DNA of 64,000 nucleotides from Climacteris rufus (lineage: Eukaryota > Chordata > Aves > Passeriformes > Climacteridae): the NCBI GenBank assembly GCA_013398175.1, contig VZRZ01000377.1:1-64000 (forward strand), in the 5' to 3' direction. The notes beneath the pieces were generated by a model. It was given only the letters and a program-made list of their open reading frames with translations, did no database searches and was not told the origin of the DNA. Both the position numbers and the translations under genes were made by a program. Positions 25,350 through 38,974 of the stretch are shown here, piece by piece (the stretch's first letter is position 1; each line of letters begins with the position of its first letter).

Positions 25350-27695
25350 AAATTAGGATTATGTTACTATTCTTTCTATCCTTCCATCTCTCTACCCATC
25401 CTCCTATCAATTTTCTGCACATCTATCCCAAAATTTCTAAGCCTTTTCCTAGCAAAATTAACACCAAGTTCCCCAGTGGATTTTCTGGAGCATCTGGCAT
25501 TTTGGGAATCCATTTCACTTTTGGGAGGATAAAAGAGTGAGGGCACACGTTTGAATTAATGGCAAAATGTAGGTAAAACAAATCCTTAAAGAAAATCCCA
25601 TTTCCTCTATAATGCTGAAAAGTATAAGTACTGCTCAATTTCTTAGGAAAAAAATAAATTTCAAAATTCATATCTGGAAATGGACTTTTATTTCAAAGAA
25701 ATAAGCCTGGAGGAGGAGAAAAGATCATGATGTCTCCACATGAATTTCACTGTGAACATTTCTATCAGCTGTTGTTCTCTTTCAAAATCCAGATATCTGC
25801 ATCTTTTGCAGCTAATTTTCTACAGGGAAAGCCTTACCCTGTCTTTCAGGTTTTCCTTCTTTTTCTGTTAACACTAAACTCATCAAAATTGAACAGACAT
25901 GTTTAAATCCTGCTTTAGAAGAGAAGCATTTGATCAGCTACAATATTTAACCCCAAAAGCACTGCTAATCTAAGAGCAGAGACATATTAACCTTCTGTAT
26001 GAAGGGACTAAGACAAGCATGATGCAGAGGTCACTTTCAAGGGCAGTTTCGCAGATTGTTTGAAGTTTGAAAGAACAAGCAGGGGAAGAGTACATAAATG
26101 TTTAAAGATGGTGAGTCAAGTGGATAACCTGAATAACACATGTAAATTTGTTACAGCAGATCTTGAAGACCCTGGGCAATGCTTGCAATTGTATTTTCCT
26201 AGAGAAGTCTAAGAAGGCAACCCTTGGTGACTGTAGGCAAGACGGGGATGGCTCTTGGTTAAAGAGAGAGTTCTAAAATAAAAAATGCATGAAATCCAAA
26301 TCATTCAAGGTCTTGGAAAACCTAATTGCTGAACATGTATTTTTAATAAACACTTTTCAGGTGAACTGGAACAGAGGAATTGGCTGAGGGACCATGTAAA
26401 ATGTCAGAGAGAGAAGGGCTGGAGAATTCTAAAAACAAAAGATGACTCCAATTGCAAATTTAGATTCTTACAGAGTGTTGCAAGTATATCACAAAAAATT
26501 ATAAACCGATATAGTAAAGGCTCAATCTATTATAACTAGTGACTTCAATGATAAATTCCTAACTATTTTTATGAAAGGAACTTTAAAACAGGACATACAG
26601 AAGAATTTCCGTTGCATAACATTTGGTCATAGTAGTTACTGTAGTTCTACTGACTTGCATAAAACTTAAGACATAACAAGGAGCACTGCAAACTAGAATA
26701 ACAAAGTGCAAGCAATGACAAAATTCAAAAATATAGCTTGAAGTTCAGTTCCCAACCCAACTCCTAGGTCAATTCTCTATATCCAAATAAAAATAAGAGC
26801 TATTTTCAAAATCTTTATTTATTTAATTTCATATTATTTATTTGAATATATGCTAACATCTTTCATTATGTCATTTTCTGGTCTTAAATTTAGAATTTGG
26901 TCTCATGTTATTTTTTTCTTTTTTTAATGTAAAGCCTATATTCTGATGTGTTTCTAGCTATATTTTATAGCTCACTTTTTGGTAACATTTTTGGTTTTCT
27001 AATCACTGGTATTTTTATGCTTGTTTCCCACTCTCTTCCTCTCATACTCTTTATCTCACAGTTCCAATTCCATTTTTTCAGAGTGTATCCTAGAATAAAT
27101 TCACAGGCAGCTTCTAAGGGATTTTTTAAGCTCTGATTTGAAGTAACAGTTTATATCGCTGTAAGAAATCCAGAAAAAAAGTCAAGTCAATCTAAACAAC
27201 ATTATATCTGGGTCTCCTATTTTAGCTTTTCTTAATAATTCCCCATTAACTAAAGACCTTCACCAAACACAGATTAATAAAATCAAGGCCATCTAGTGCT
27301 GATTGGAATGCAGGTAGCGTCCAGATATGTAATAATTTATGATTTATTTTCATAATAGTTCTTTTGCATGTTTCTACCATATACACTGAAGTTTAAAGTT
27401 CAAAGGAAAAAGGTGCATTAATAGAATAGCAAGGGGGAAAATCCATTTACAAATTATCTCAGCCAGTAGCAACCAACAGATTAAAATCATGGCAAGATGA
27501 TTAACTGCTAAATGATTGTTGCAGCAAATGTACATATCTAGGTAATGTAATAGTGTAATTTACATTTTCATGCCAATTAATGTTTGAGCTTTATGGTTTC
27601 TAACACTGTTCAGTCCAAGAGATATTATTCAGGTATAAAATTATTGGGTTTTTTTAGGATGAATGGAGAACTAAAGTGTGTAGAATCTTTATTGC

Positions 27696-27714
27696 AAAAA
27701 AAAAAAAAAAAAAA
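27696..27714. repeat. Poly-A run
   Basis: Nineteen A residues followed by A-rich sequence (GACCAAAAAACCACAAAACAAACAACA). It could be the tail of an old retroposed sequence, but nothing recognisable precedes it. Confidence 0.8.
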
Positions 27715-30700
27715 GACCAAAAAACCACAAAACAAACAACAGGATTTTAGGTATCACACAGTAATCTCATTAAGGTCACTTTGGAAAACCCTCATTCTCA
27801 TTCCTCCACTGATCCTGTTGCTGTAGCAACTTCCAGAAAATCCCGTATTTCCAAATATTTCAAGGTCATTGCAATAGTCTTAAGGCTAGTTTCTCCTTTG
27901 GTAGACCATTGGCCTCCTCACCTTAAGCTAGAATTAATTAGATGCTGTTACTCATTAACGGCTATGTTACTTAGAGAGAGCACTCACACCCAGCTGGGGC
28001 AGCACAGCACTGAAGGACAGTCTGGAATTCCACAGTAGTACTGCTCCTGCTCTGACACTGGAAGCAGTAGATTCTCAGACTCACGTTTTAGCTGCATCTC
28101 GTGTTTTACCATCCATGTAATCTGGGCGTCAAGCACTCCAAGTTGAGAATCTTCCTCTGCCGGCAAACTGTTGTTCAGAAGGGACACCTATTTCTGTGTT
28201 TATTTGGAGATGTAGAGACTTACATTGAAGAAAAGTGGGTCTTGGTCTACAGAAATTACTCAGTCCTACAATCACCACCTTATTTTACTGTCTCATTTTC
28301 TCACTAATGTTTCTCACTTTTCTTACTTAAACTTCTGAAATTTCATGTTTATGAATGTCATTTTCACTTTTATTTTTATTCAGGGTCCTCCATGCTAAAT
28401 AAATCTATTTTTGGTATAGGGAGACACTGTAGTAAAGTTTGCAGTACATGTCTGCATTCAGGCAATACTCCAATTGTCTTCAAAATTCTTTATGGTTTCT
28501 TTCTGAAGGTTGCTTAATTTCAGTGTCCTTCAGTCTGACATCCTACAGAGTCAAATTGCAGTTACTCAGAGAAAATTAATTTTTTTTTTTAAAGCAAGAA
28601 CTTTGCAGGAGAAAAGACAATTGGAGACTTAAAACTTGGAAAAAATAGAAAAATCTGTTTAATCGATAAAATTTCGAGTATTGTTTTCAAGTAAATGAAA
28701 TGTTCTATAACATAACAGTGTTCACTGTTCACTGTTAAGCATTCTTAAGAGAATTTACTGGAAATTCCATTTCTTTTTTTATCTTTTCAAACAAGATTTT
28801 TGTTTTAGAATAGAAAAGTCCTATAGAGTATTTCAGAATGAAAAATACACAATGTACCAGTGTAGCCCCAATTTACAGTTTTAATTTACTGAAGATCAAA
28901 AGAATCTTATCAGCTGAAAATCAATACTGAGCTGAATTTAAGCTTTTGTAACTTCTGTCTTCTAAAATATAATGAAGGACTTCCAAAAAAATGTGAATGC
29001 TTACAGAAATAATTTATCAGATAAATGTTTCTTTATGTTATACATCTAAACCAGACAATAACTGTATTTTTATTATGCATTTTTAATAGCATTAATGCAT
29101 GTTTTGTACACAACCTCAGATAAGACAAACAATACATATAAACAATTTTACCGACTAGTTCAAACTTTATTGGTTGCATGTGTCCTTTTAGAACAAGTTC
29201 TGAAGTTTGGACTACAAAACTGAGCTGAATTTGAGACATATTTCCAGCAAGTTGTTTGCTTTGTCTCTGTTGAACTTCAGGCTGAATCCTTCTAGTGCTG
29301 TACCCATGGAGGAATACATCTGTATAATATCCCAAAGATGTGAAGAGACTGTACATTGTGGCAGTGCTCCATGAAGGGCATACAGAGCAGGTGTGTCAGC
29401 ATCCCTGGTCCTGTATGTCAAAAAGTGCAGGTAGCAGGCTAATGTGTCACACACTGTGGAGAGAAGACATGTGCAGGGCAGACTACCTGGAGAGGTAGAA
29501 CACAGAAAGCTCACAGGTTCCTCTTCTCACACTCAAAAAGTGCTGAGTTAGTCAGAAAACTGATTGTCAGCACAAGCTGTTAGAGTGAGTTTTCACAGCA
29601 ACAATTTCTCGCACAGATGAAAATCTGGGCATGCAAGCACAGATTTGGTGCTCATGTCATGGCACCTCTCAGCAATAGCAGAACGTCTGTTCCCCAGATG
29701 TGTACAGCATGAGCCATTTCAGATAATACTTTATCAGGAAAAACATTAGAAACTATTGTAGCCACAGTAGTTGTAAATACAGTTTAAATTCTGTTCAGGA
29801 GTTAATTGAGGACTTCCTGTGGATTTCTATGAAGCCAGAAAATTATTCCAAAGTGTAAAGCATTTTGGAAGGGTCCTTAGACATGTTTTAATATCCTCTT
29901 ATGCAATATGCCTTGGAGAATCACAAAACTATTTTTCAGTTTCAGCATTAGCATTTAGAATTTTTTGTCAGAAGACTGACTGAATGAACACTGCTCTTTG
30001 AAAGTTTTCTTTAATACTTTTTAATTGTTCAAGAGTGTAGTTTTTAGTCTGTCTAGAATGAATGTACGGTAGTGGTTTATATAAGTGATAAAATGAGAGT
30101 AGTGCAAGAAATCTCATGAATACTTAATGCTGTTGAGCGCAGACTCAATTTTCTTATCTGTCTTTGAAAATCCTGGCTTTTTGATCAAATAGCTTGAATC
30201 ACCTCTGTAACAGCACACACTTTATAACAATTGAGATATAAGCTCTCTGTTGAAGAGGCAATCTTTTCATCCCAGACATATGCAGGACATAGAACAATGA
30301 GGCCCTAGGCTTTAATTTCTAAGTGCTATTCAGAGAAAATAATTATTAAAATCGTGTGCCATGAACTTCCAAAAAATTGGATGGGAGAGAACAGTAATTG
30401 TCTAACCAAAGGCATAGCAATATACTAAAATTGTTGTGTGTGCTATCAAATCAAAAACCCTTGACTTTTTAAACCTGTGCCCTACAGAGGTGTTACTGAT
30501 TTTGTTGTGGATGTGCTTTGCTCTGTTTAAACGGTTGTGGTGTGTTTTTCTGTGGTGAAGGAGAATTCACAGAGCTCTTTGTAGCAACAACAGCAGATCT
30601 CTTGGAAGTAATACTTCCTCAACACCAGTCCACCTCCTCCTGTTCTAAAGGGAGACATCCACTCATATTTGATGGTTTCTGATTCTGATGGAACTGTGAA

Positions 30701-32647
30701 TACATAAGGAGGATGTATTTTGTCTGTTAGTTCTAGCCTTACGTAAATTTCCTTGTATCACAGTACTATTAGAGTTATGGTAGATATCTTTAATGAATAT
30801 TTTTTACTTAACTCCTCATCTTGCCAATGACTGAAAAGAGCAAAAAAAAAAACAACCCTCAAAATCTGAGGATAACATATAAGTTACATTTGTCAAGACT
30901 GTTATACATTTACAGGTGTATGTCTAAATCTCAAAAAGAATCTTTATATTCATGCTTTTGATGAGACTGATAGTTCTATTTGTTGATTTTATCATATTTT
31001 GTGAATAACAGAAGACTGTTATCCTTGAACATTGCTAGAGTTGATCCAAACAGCTCTAGAAGTAGAACAAATTATTTGCCTGTCTGTGTTGAATGCGAGA
31101 ATTTTACCTATGTCAAGTACAAGAAATTCTGGAGGTTACATGACCCTTGTGGTTTTCTGACCACTTCAACACAATACTTTTAGTTCAGAGAAGTTTTGTT
31201 GCATATTAACTCAAAAAGATTCCCACTGGGAAGTACGTAGTAGAACTAATAAGAGAAATTTTCAAAATGAGAGATTTTTTCCCCCTTTCTCCCTGCAACA
31301 TTAACAATGGAGACAGGTATGCTCCTCTCCTTTAACTTCATTTAAAATTTAATTATGCTTTATGTCTCAGTTAATGATTAATGGATATTTCTTGTCAGGA
31401 AAGTTTTATAGAAGAATATTTTTATTTTGTATGTATTGATCAATATAAAAAAAATTCTTTCTGTCTTCAATTAAAAAAAAATCTTTGAAGTCTTAATATT
31501 TGCTTAAGTTAAAATAGAAAAATGTCAGAATTATTTCTCTTCAGTTTGCATATATCTTCTGTCTCGGTTCTGTTTCTCTTTTACTTTCGCTCTATCTCGG
31601 AACAGCTTATTTCAGTGATACCATCAAGTGTTTTATTGTTCTGAAAGAGAAGTTTTATCAAAAAGGTGTTTTAAATCTGATCACTTATGCACTGATCTAA
31701 ATATGTAGTCTGGCAATATTCAGAAAATTTTCTGAAGTTCCATTAAATCCTACTCCATTCAAATGAGACTTGAATTTTCATAGCAGTTGAATCTGAAAAT
31801 ATTAGAAACAGCTAGCTGAGTGCTGGATGGGTTAAAGTACATTTCAAAAGTGTTTTCAAATATTCTTTTCTGGAGATATCTATTTCCTTTGGAATGCTGT
31901 GTACTGTCTCACAGAAGTTGTTATATTTTCTTTAGGACAAGTAAACCCCATTTGGGGTTTTTGCCAACTTCAGCTCATTGGGTCTTTTGTTTTGAGAGGG
32001 TTACAAAGCTCTTGCAGATATTATTTACCTGCTACATTGTGATGGAAGATATGCTAGACAATGACATAAATTAAAAAAAAAAATCAATGTTAACAGTAGA
32101 AACATGTCCCTCGTTTTAGTTTTACAATCCTGTATTGCTGTTGGCCTTGGAAGAATTGTTCACATTTTACAGTTCTGTGAAAAAAACCAGATTGTCTCAA
32201 CAGTTTAAACATAAATATATCAAATCCTATTTCTTGGTGTAGGTATTGTCAGAGGCATATTATGTGGCATAAAACTTTTCACTTCGTTGCCAAGAAGAGT
32301 CCAAGAAGCCAGGGAGAGACAAGATAGAGGGAACAGATTTATTTTTTAAATTGGACTTGCCTGGGAAAATAGTGTTTTCCACGAAGCGATTTCATGAAGA
32401 CATTTATTATTAATTTAGGATCTATTCATAAGCACTTTCTGCAATTCAGTCATCCAATAACAAACATTGTGGGTGTGATTTTTTTGTTTGGTTGGGTTTG
32501 CTTGTTTTGGTTTGTTGTTTTTTTGGGGGAGTGTGGGTGGGTATTGTTTGTGAGTGGTTAATTTTTTCTTTCCAGTAAAACCTACCAGCAATAACCTGCA
32601 AAGTTTCGAGGTATTTCCAGCTTGTAGATTTTCAGCAGATAGAAAGA

Positions 32648-32747
32648 ATTAAATTAAAGTAATTAATTAAAAATTAATTAAATTAAAAATTAAAATTAAA
32701 TTTAAAATTAATTAAAGAATTAAAGAAAGAAAGTAAGAAAGAAAGAG
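32648..32747. repeat. AT-rich low-complexity repeat (AATTAA/TTAAA) grading into GAAA
   Basis: About 70 bases of variable AATTAAATTAAA units followed by AAAGAAAGTAAGAAAGAAAG. It is a compound microsatellite. Confidence 0.9.
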
Positions 32748-33284
32748 CATGTTCTTTAGAGTGTTAGACTTCACATTTATGTAAGATGCTCTATCCTGTC
32801 TCTCTTGCACATAGTCGAAACTAGGACAGGGAGCAGAAACCTACAAAATACAATTTCAATTAAATTTTCAGCCAAGTTCAGACTCCCAAAATATATAGAG
32901 GGCATGCGCTGGAGAAATCTTTCATAGAAATTACAGAGAAATTCAGAAACTGACAAGAATGTTAGATTACTCAATTTATAAATAGCCATGTTACTTCAGC
33001 TGGTGAGGAAAAAAATTGCCTTTCAAACAACATTACTGTCAATTACATTTAAATGAATTTTTGTGCATGTTGTTTACATGCTTCCTTACGTAATGAAAAA
33101 TACCCAGCTCCTTGTAGTTACTGTAAGAAAAACACACTCTACATTTTTTTAGTTAATTTGAAAACCACAGAACTGGAAGTCTTGGCTATCCCAGTGGCCT
33201 CTATAGCAATGTCTCTGTGCTCTTCAGCCCAAATGAAATTCCCAAGACATTAATCTGACAAAGGATTATAAACCTGTATGGGAC

Positions 33285-33357
33285 ACTCACTTAAGAGTTA
33301 GATTTGATGATCCTTGTGGGCCCCTTCCAACTCAGAATATTCTGTGAATCTGTGAAA
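33285..33357 (+). mobile_element. CR1 LINE, extreme 3' end relic
   Basis: The blocks TTAGATTTGATGATCCTTGTGGG, CCCCTTCCAACTCAGAATATT and CTGTGAATCTGTGAA match the last bases of a plus-strand CR1, including the degenerate terminal repeats. Only about 70 bp survive. Confidence 0.8.
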
Positions 33358-36137
33358 TTTGCAGAAAGCTGCATAGGGAAATGCCAGCAACGCATGGTTG
33401 ATAACTATAGGAAGTCTTCTTGATATTTGGAAATTAACGCATTATTAACAAGTAAGCTATATAAGGGTTTACATTACATTAAAAAAAAATCAGCTGCAGT
33501 TTATAAGTAAAATAATAGAATTTTGAATCAGGACATTTAATTATTTATGGAATAAAAATCAGACTAGATTTATTTTTCAATAGTGTATTAACTCACCTGC
33601 ATATCAAGAATAGAAAATGGACCATTCTGCTATGAAGAAACCAAGTATTCACTAAGTCTTAAACATAATCTTTTCTGTTACAGGATACACTCTAATTAGT
33701 AATTTCCGAACATATTGTGTATGTGTATTCCATATAACAAATATGGAAATTAGAGGTACATTGCTATGTCAAAGTTTTTCTTTCTCTTTTCTTCAGTAAC
33801 TCTAAACTGTAACTCTAAACTCTAAACTCAGTAACTCTAAACTCTAAACTTCAGAACTCTAAAATTCATGAGATTGGATATTCTGCTTTATAGAATGTAG
33901 ATGTCACATCATATTTATGAAGTTGACTAGTGTAAATCTGTACATTCATAATGATGCATTTTATTTTTAATTTAGATCATCATATGGTAGTATAGAAAAA
34001 GAAAATAGTGTCTTTCATTATATGTAGTTTTACTTACGGATTAATTAAGTGTTTTTAAGAGATGAGTTGTAGCAAGTAATGAAGGATCCCAGTATCATAA
34101 GTATCCTAATACAATGTGGTAGAATTTACAGAAATGTGGCATAGCCTTTTAATTTTCATTCCTTGTTCTTGAGCATTATTTGACTTTGCACAGTCTGCTA
34201 CAAAAATCTAGTGTGATGTGAGACCCTCCTTCTCTTTATGTGCCTGAGGAGACCACAGATGTGTTAAGACTGTGTTTGTCATAGATAAGCCTGTTTGTTA
34301 CGGTTTGAGAGGACTTCTGTTCAGGGAATTTAAGACTAAATTAGGCAGGTAGATTAGACTAGGGCTAGATCAGAAACCTGATTTCAGCTGGAGCTGGTTC
34401 ATCAGGTTACTTCTGAGGTTACTGCACAAGAACACAAGGTCATCCCATTTTAAAATATGTGCTCATGTTAGCTGGTGTAATTTTTAATCTGCACTTGCCT
34501 TTTGCAGATTGACTGTGGCCAGTAAACTTTCAGATTATTGAAATTGAGCAAGAAATCTATCTTCTTTCTGTTCACAAATTCATGAAATGAGGGGAAACAT
34601 GGTTCTTTGGGGTTTTATTATTTTCTTTGCTTTACTTTTCACTAAAATTTTGTTATAAATGTAGCTCAGCTTGAAGAACTCTATTCCAATTCTAAATCTA
34701 AGCTTCCTCACTCTCACTGTTTTAATTTAAATTATTTTTATTTGCTGTATTGCAATGGAACTTGCTAAAATGACATGCCTGTGCTGTTAACCTGGCCTGA
34801 AGGTCTTACTCCCAAGAGTAAATCCCATGGATCTTAAGATATTCAGGAAAATTTAGGATTTATAAACAAAGCACACTTATTCTACTTTTTGTCTCAGTTC
34901 AGAAAGTTCATTCTGATGCTGCAGAGCCTTCCAAAATGCTGCAACTTTAAGCCATTCCTTTAGGATAAGAATTGGGGCATATTAAGATTCCTTAGAAGAG
35001 ATTTCTGACAGAAACATCTTGGTCCTGTGTCAGAATTTCATCCTCTTTTAATGATATGCCAGAAAGGACATACTTTGATATTCACTTATTCTCTGTATGA
35101 CAAATGACTGATCTCATCAGAGAAACCCAAAGTACACAGTTTTAGGACATTATATATGAGTATGGTATTATGGAAGTCATCCTACACATTTGCACATATG
35201 GAAATAGGCAACCAAAAACTGAAGCTCTTTATTGGTTTTGTAATACACAGTGATTTTTATCACTGTAGTTGTACAAGAAAAACTATTATTTTCTGTGTTA
35301 TTAAAAAAAAAAGCAGTGTTATTCTTGAGGAGCAGATTTACATGCCATTAAAAATTTAGATGATCTCTGCACAAGGAAAACTAACAAATTTCTGACTGGA
35401 AAATAATAAAAAAAGTAAGTACAAAAAGTGATGTTTGACTTATCTAATTCTAAAAAGGGTGACAGTTATGTCTTTGTGCTTATAATCTAGCTGGATACAT
35501 AGTTTAGCTGATACTTCATCTAATGGTTAAATCCCTTCTTAGTTTTATTTTTTCAGAAACAATTTTAAATCCTTACAAGATGTATAATGTCTTTCATAAA
35601 TAAATGAATATCTGCAATGTTGTTAGACAGTTTATGATGTTTAATGTCTTAGATGAATTGTCAGTGACCTTCACACATGGTCTATTTTTCTGCACTTCAT
35701 CTTAAAATCCAAATGTCAGGTTCTGCAGTAACTTCTGAGCTACTTCAGTCAGAGAATGTTAAGAAGCTGAAATGATTTATTTATAAACTATAGAAATGTT
35801 GTTCACCAGAATGAGCGGTTATTTTGTCAACCATATGTAGATTTATGTTCTCCAAAGTTATATTTTGGCCTCTAATACTTTTCTAAATGAATTTACTCTC
35901 AGCAGCCAAAAGACAAGGTTGCATTTTAAACGTGCTGAAAAGGAGAAAGCAATATAATATATGCAGGTTCTTGAGATCTGTACTATCAGTACAACGAGTG
36001 TTTCCAGTCTACAACATGCCACTTACTGCTTCTAAGAAAAAATGATACCTTTAAATTTTTTTCCACTCCATATAGCTAAATCGTTAATTTGCAATCAGGA
36101 CATTCTAGTGATTTAGATCAGCTACAGCTCCATGTCC
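33358..36137. other. Unannotated AT-rich DNA
   Basis: No gene or interspersed repeat found. A heptamer cluster (33793-33866) is listed separately. Confidence 0.55.
33793..33866. repeat. Tandem cluster of AACTCTA heptamers
   Basis: AACTCTA units recur about seven times, some as direct ACTCTAAACTCTAAACT runs and some interrupted by CAGTA or TTCAG. A larger CAGTAACTCTAAACT unit is itself repeated. The motif resembles some telomere-type heptamers by chance only; at this size it is a local slip expansion. Confidence 0.85.
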
Positions 36138-36432
36138 ACAGAATCATAGAATGGTTTGGGTTGGAAGGGACCTTAAAGCTCACCCCCATTCCAACCCTCT
36201 GCCATGGGCAGGGACGCCTTCTACTATCCCAGGTTGTTCAGAGCCACATCCAATCTGGCCTCGAACACTTCCAGGGGTGGGACATCCACAGCTCCTCTGG
36301 GAAATATTCACCAATGGCTCACCACCCTCACAGGGAAGAATTTCTTCCTAATATCTGATTTAAATCTATCTCTTCCAGTTTGAAGCAATTCACCCTTGTC
36401 CTGTCACTCCAGGCCCTTGTAAATAATGTCTT
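36138..36432 (-). mobile_element. CR1 LINE, 3' end copy
   Basis: The 3' terminus is at 36138 (plus strand ACAGAATCATAGAATGG), then TTTGGGTTGGAAGGGACCTTAA, a CCATGGGCAGGGAC block, GAACACTTCCAGGGGTGGG, GAAGAATTTCTTCCTAATAT and CACTCCAGGCCCTTGTAAATAA. About 295 bp remain of the 3'UTR. It is relatively well preserved, so it is likely among the younger CR1 copies here. Overlapping plus-strand frames of 66 and 89 codons are shadows of it. Confidence 0.95.
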
Positions 36433-37597
36433 TTTCTTACTTATTTAGATTTACGAGAAACATACCAAATTTCCAAGGCCCATGTAATTCCACTGATCAT
36501 TAAATACATACCTCCTATTAAAATACTTGCAAGTTCTCCATCTGCTTACCTCATACAGCCTGGTATTCCCATTAAGCAAACCACTTCATTGATATTTTAA
36601 TACAGAGTATCAAAGACTTATTGTTTTGTAAATTAAGTGGCTCTAATCACATAACCACTGCAAAAATAGTTTGTCTGGAGGAGAAACATAGGAATCAACT
36701 GATTCAGAGAGAGAAGACAGTTCTTACTCAAATATATACATTTCATGAACTTGATATGACACATTTTCCTTAGCATTTTCCATTTTACTATCTTCCCACC
36801 TTTTATTTAATCCCCACCAACATTTTGATTCCTCCTCATTCAGGCGTTGTGACTGTTTCGCTCCATGTCTGAATTTCACACAGCATTTGTTGTCTCCTCC
36901 TTTCTGCCTCCAACAGTATCTGGAGTGTCTCTGAGAGAGTGTTTACTACTAAGGTAGAGAAATGATAGTGACTACAGAGCACCTTGGAGAGAGTCAATGT
37001 CTATTCATTAATATGATAATAAGATTCACATTTAAATAAAAAGAAATTATCATACAGCAAATTTCTAAGCAGTTTTCGCTCCTATCTTGATGGTTTATCC
37101 AGGATGACCTGCAGTCAGCCTTTACTCTGAAACAGCTCTAATCCTGCAGGGCTGTTATCTCAGGCACGTCTCTTTCAAGGATGAGCACAGCAATCCTGCC
37201 ACTTTCCAGCTGCAATTAGAAGTGATGATGTGCCTAGCTCTCAGCTGCCTCCACGCAGCTTCTCTCTATCCTAGATTTTCTAGGCATCTCACCTCAGAGG
37301 GTACGTTTTGGCCAGTGGTTTTGAGTTGTCTTCACACTGTGTTCATTGACCTGGACGCCTTGATTCAATGTGCCCAATCAAAGAGAGACCCTTGGAAGAG
37401 ACCTGGGGAGCAGGAATCATGAACATTAATATGCTGGAGCCAGGCTGCAGTAAGACAGATGCAAGCTGCTGATAAATAGCAAATGTTGCCCCTTTAGTTA
37501 CCTTGGACTTGACATTCTTCTCTGTACTGTCCTTCCCAGCATGTCCCACAGTGTCTGTAATAGTCAGATCCACTCATTCATCATCTGGGATTCCACT
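36433..37597. other. Unannotated DNA
   Basis: I see no gene or recognised repeat. Opposed short frames at 37222-37573 have no motif. Confidence 0.5.
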
Positions 37598-38030
37598 ATG
37601 TTTGATCACAGAACCACAGATTTTTTTTAAGTGGCACAACCTGAGGCCATTTCCTTTTGTTTCAACACTTGTAACTTGGGAGGAGAAACAGACCCCTCAC
37701 CTCACTACAACCTTATTTCAGCCACCCGTAGAGAAGGTCTCTCCAGAGCTTCCTTTTGCCAGGCTAAACGCTTCCTGCTCTCTCAGCTGTTCCTCAACAG
37801 ACTTGGTCTGCAGACTTACCCCAGCTCTCTTGCCCTTCTCTGGACATGCTCCAGCACCTCAATGTCTTTCCTGTCATGAGGGGCTCAAAACTGAATACAG
37901 GATTCGAGGTGTGGCCTCACCAGTGCTGAGTACAGGGGGAAAATCACTGCCCTAGTCCTGATGGCCACGCTATTGCTGATACAGATCAAGACACCATTTG
38001 CCTTCTTGGCCACTTGGACACTCTTGAAAA
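37598..38030 (-). mobile_element. CR1 LINE, 3' region copy
   Basis: It opens with a weak octamer-like end (GATCACAGAACCACAGA), then skips part of the 3'UTR and continues with CTGAGGCCATTTCC, ACTTGGGAGGAGAAACAGACC, CTCACTACAACCTTATTTCAG, GCCCTTCTCTGGACATGCTCCAGCACCTCAATGTC, GTGTGGCCTCACCAGTGCTGAGTACAGG and GCCTTCTTGGCCAC. The order is that of minus-strand CR1 running from the 3'UTR into ORF2. The 150-codon plus-strand frame from 37503 is antisense to it and not a gene. Confidence 0.9.
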
Positions 38031-38974
38031 CCATCTGTGGACATCACCAGGTGTTCTTGATCTACTCTTTATAACACAAGAAAAATCTACAAGGTAAAGA
38101 TTACTTCAGTGACCCATGTAAGGGAACTTGATCAAGTGTGACTTTGCCTCTACAGGTGGGTTTGCTGTGAGTAGTAACCAAACCAAACCAAACCAAACCA
38201 AACCAAACCAAACCAAACCAAACCAAACCAAGTTTTTTAGCTAGTGTGTACTTCTGCTTTCTTCTTTCTGATGCCCATGCATGAACAGGGAGAAGAAAAA
38301 TGCAAGGAAATCCATTTTTGTAACACCCTTCCCTCAAAGACCTTATCCCACAGAATTCTTCCAAGCATATCCTTGAAGAAGTCAGAGAGGTCTACAAACT
38401 TGACTTCAAAGTGAACAATCTGAATTGTTTCATCTTCTCAGACTCTTGACTTTTTTGATTGTGGAATTGGTCTATTGATACCCTTGCAGACCATTATACT
38501 ACCTCAGCAACTGCCCTTCATAGCCAAGTAGAAAGACATTATTATAGCTAAGATCCTAACCAGGCTGCTCAGAGCTAAAGCCTCTTGAGTAATAAGTGTA
38601 ATAAGGGACTTTTAATTTGCTTGCATTCTAAGAGTGCTAATTTTGTCTTATATTTTTCCCTACCAGGTTTTCGTTAATAATACTGTTTACAAAGTTTGTA
38701 GTTTTATTACAAAATCAATGTTACTGGATTTTTCAGGATTATCTTATCCTACATTTTAGCCTCAAAATCCATCCTGTGATGTAATCCAGGGATTCCAAGT
38801 GTTTGAACACATCATCAATCCTAGGCCACTATCCAGAACTTTATGCCAGTTACTGAGCCAATTAATAAAGCTTTGCTTTTCATGTTGCACTATTTTTGAA
38901 CAGAGAGACTTAAAAATTTGATAGATATATTTACTGGTGATTCCCCAGCTTTACCAATATCTGCTGTAAATGTC
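38031..38974. other. Unannotated DNA with one pentanucleotide array
   Basis: No gene found. The AACCA array at 38176-38231 makes the minus-strand frame at 38101-38364 read as a repeated FGLVW pattern, which is an artefact of the array. Confidence 0.55.
38176..38231. repeat. AACCA pentanucleotide microsatellite, about 11 copies
   Basis: Perfect AACCA units run for 56 bases. Purity suggests recent or ongoing length change. Confidence 0.95.

Larger units (their letters stand above)
23814..33284. other. Long repeat-poor, AT-rich stretch
   Basis: About 9.5 kb in which I recognise no LINE, LTR, RNA gene or exon. Single small features are a hairpin with an internal triplication (25308-25349), a poly-A run (27696-27714) and an AT-rich microsatellite (32648-32747). 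Long repeat-free AT-rich DNA in birds often holds conserved regulatory elements, but conservation cannot be judged from one sequence. Confidence 0.55.

Noticed and set aside
29033..29514. Two overlapping minus-strand frames of 100 and 107 codons
   Set aside because: No recognisable motif; the frames overlap each other out of phase and lie in plain AT-rich DNA.
33793..33866. Interstitial telomere sequence
   Set aside because: The unit is AACTCTA, not the vertebrate TTAGGG, and the array is short and irregular.
37503..37955. 150-codon plus-strand open frame
   Set aside because: Most of it is antisense to a CR1 copy, so it is a repeat shadow.
38101..38364. Minus-strand protein with repeated GLVWF residues
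   Set aside because: The repeats come directly from the AACCA microsatellite.
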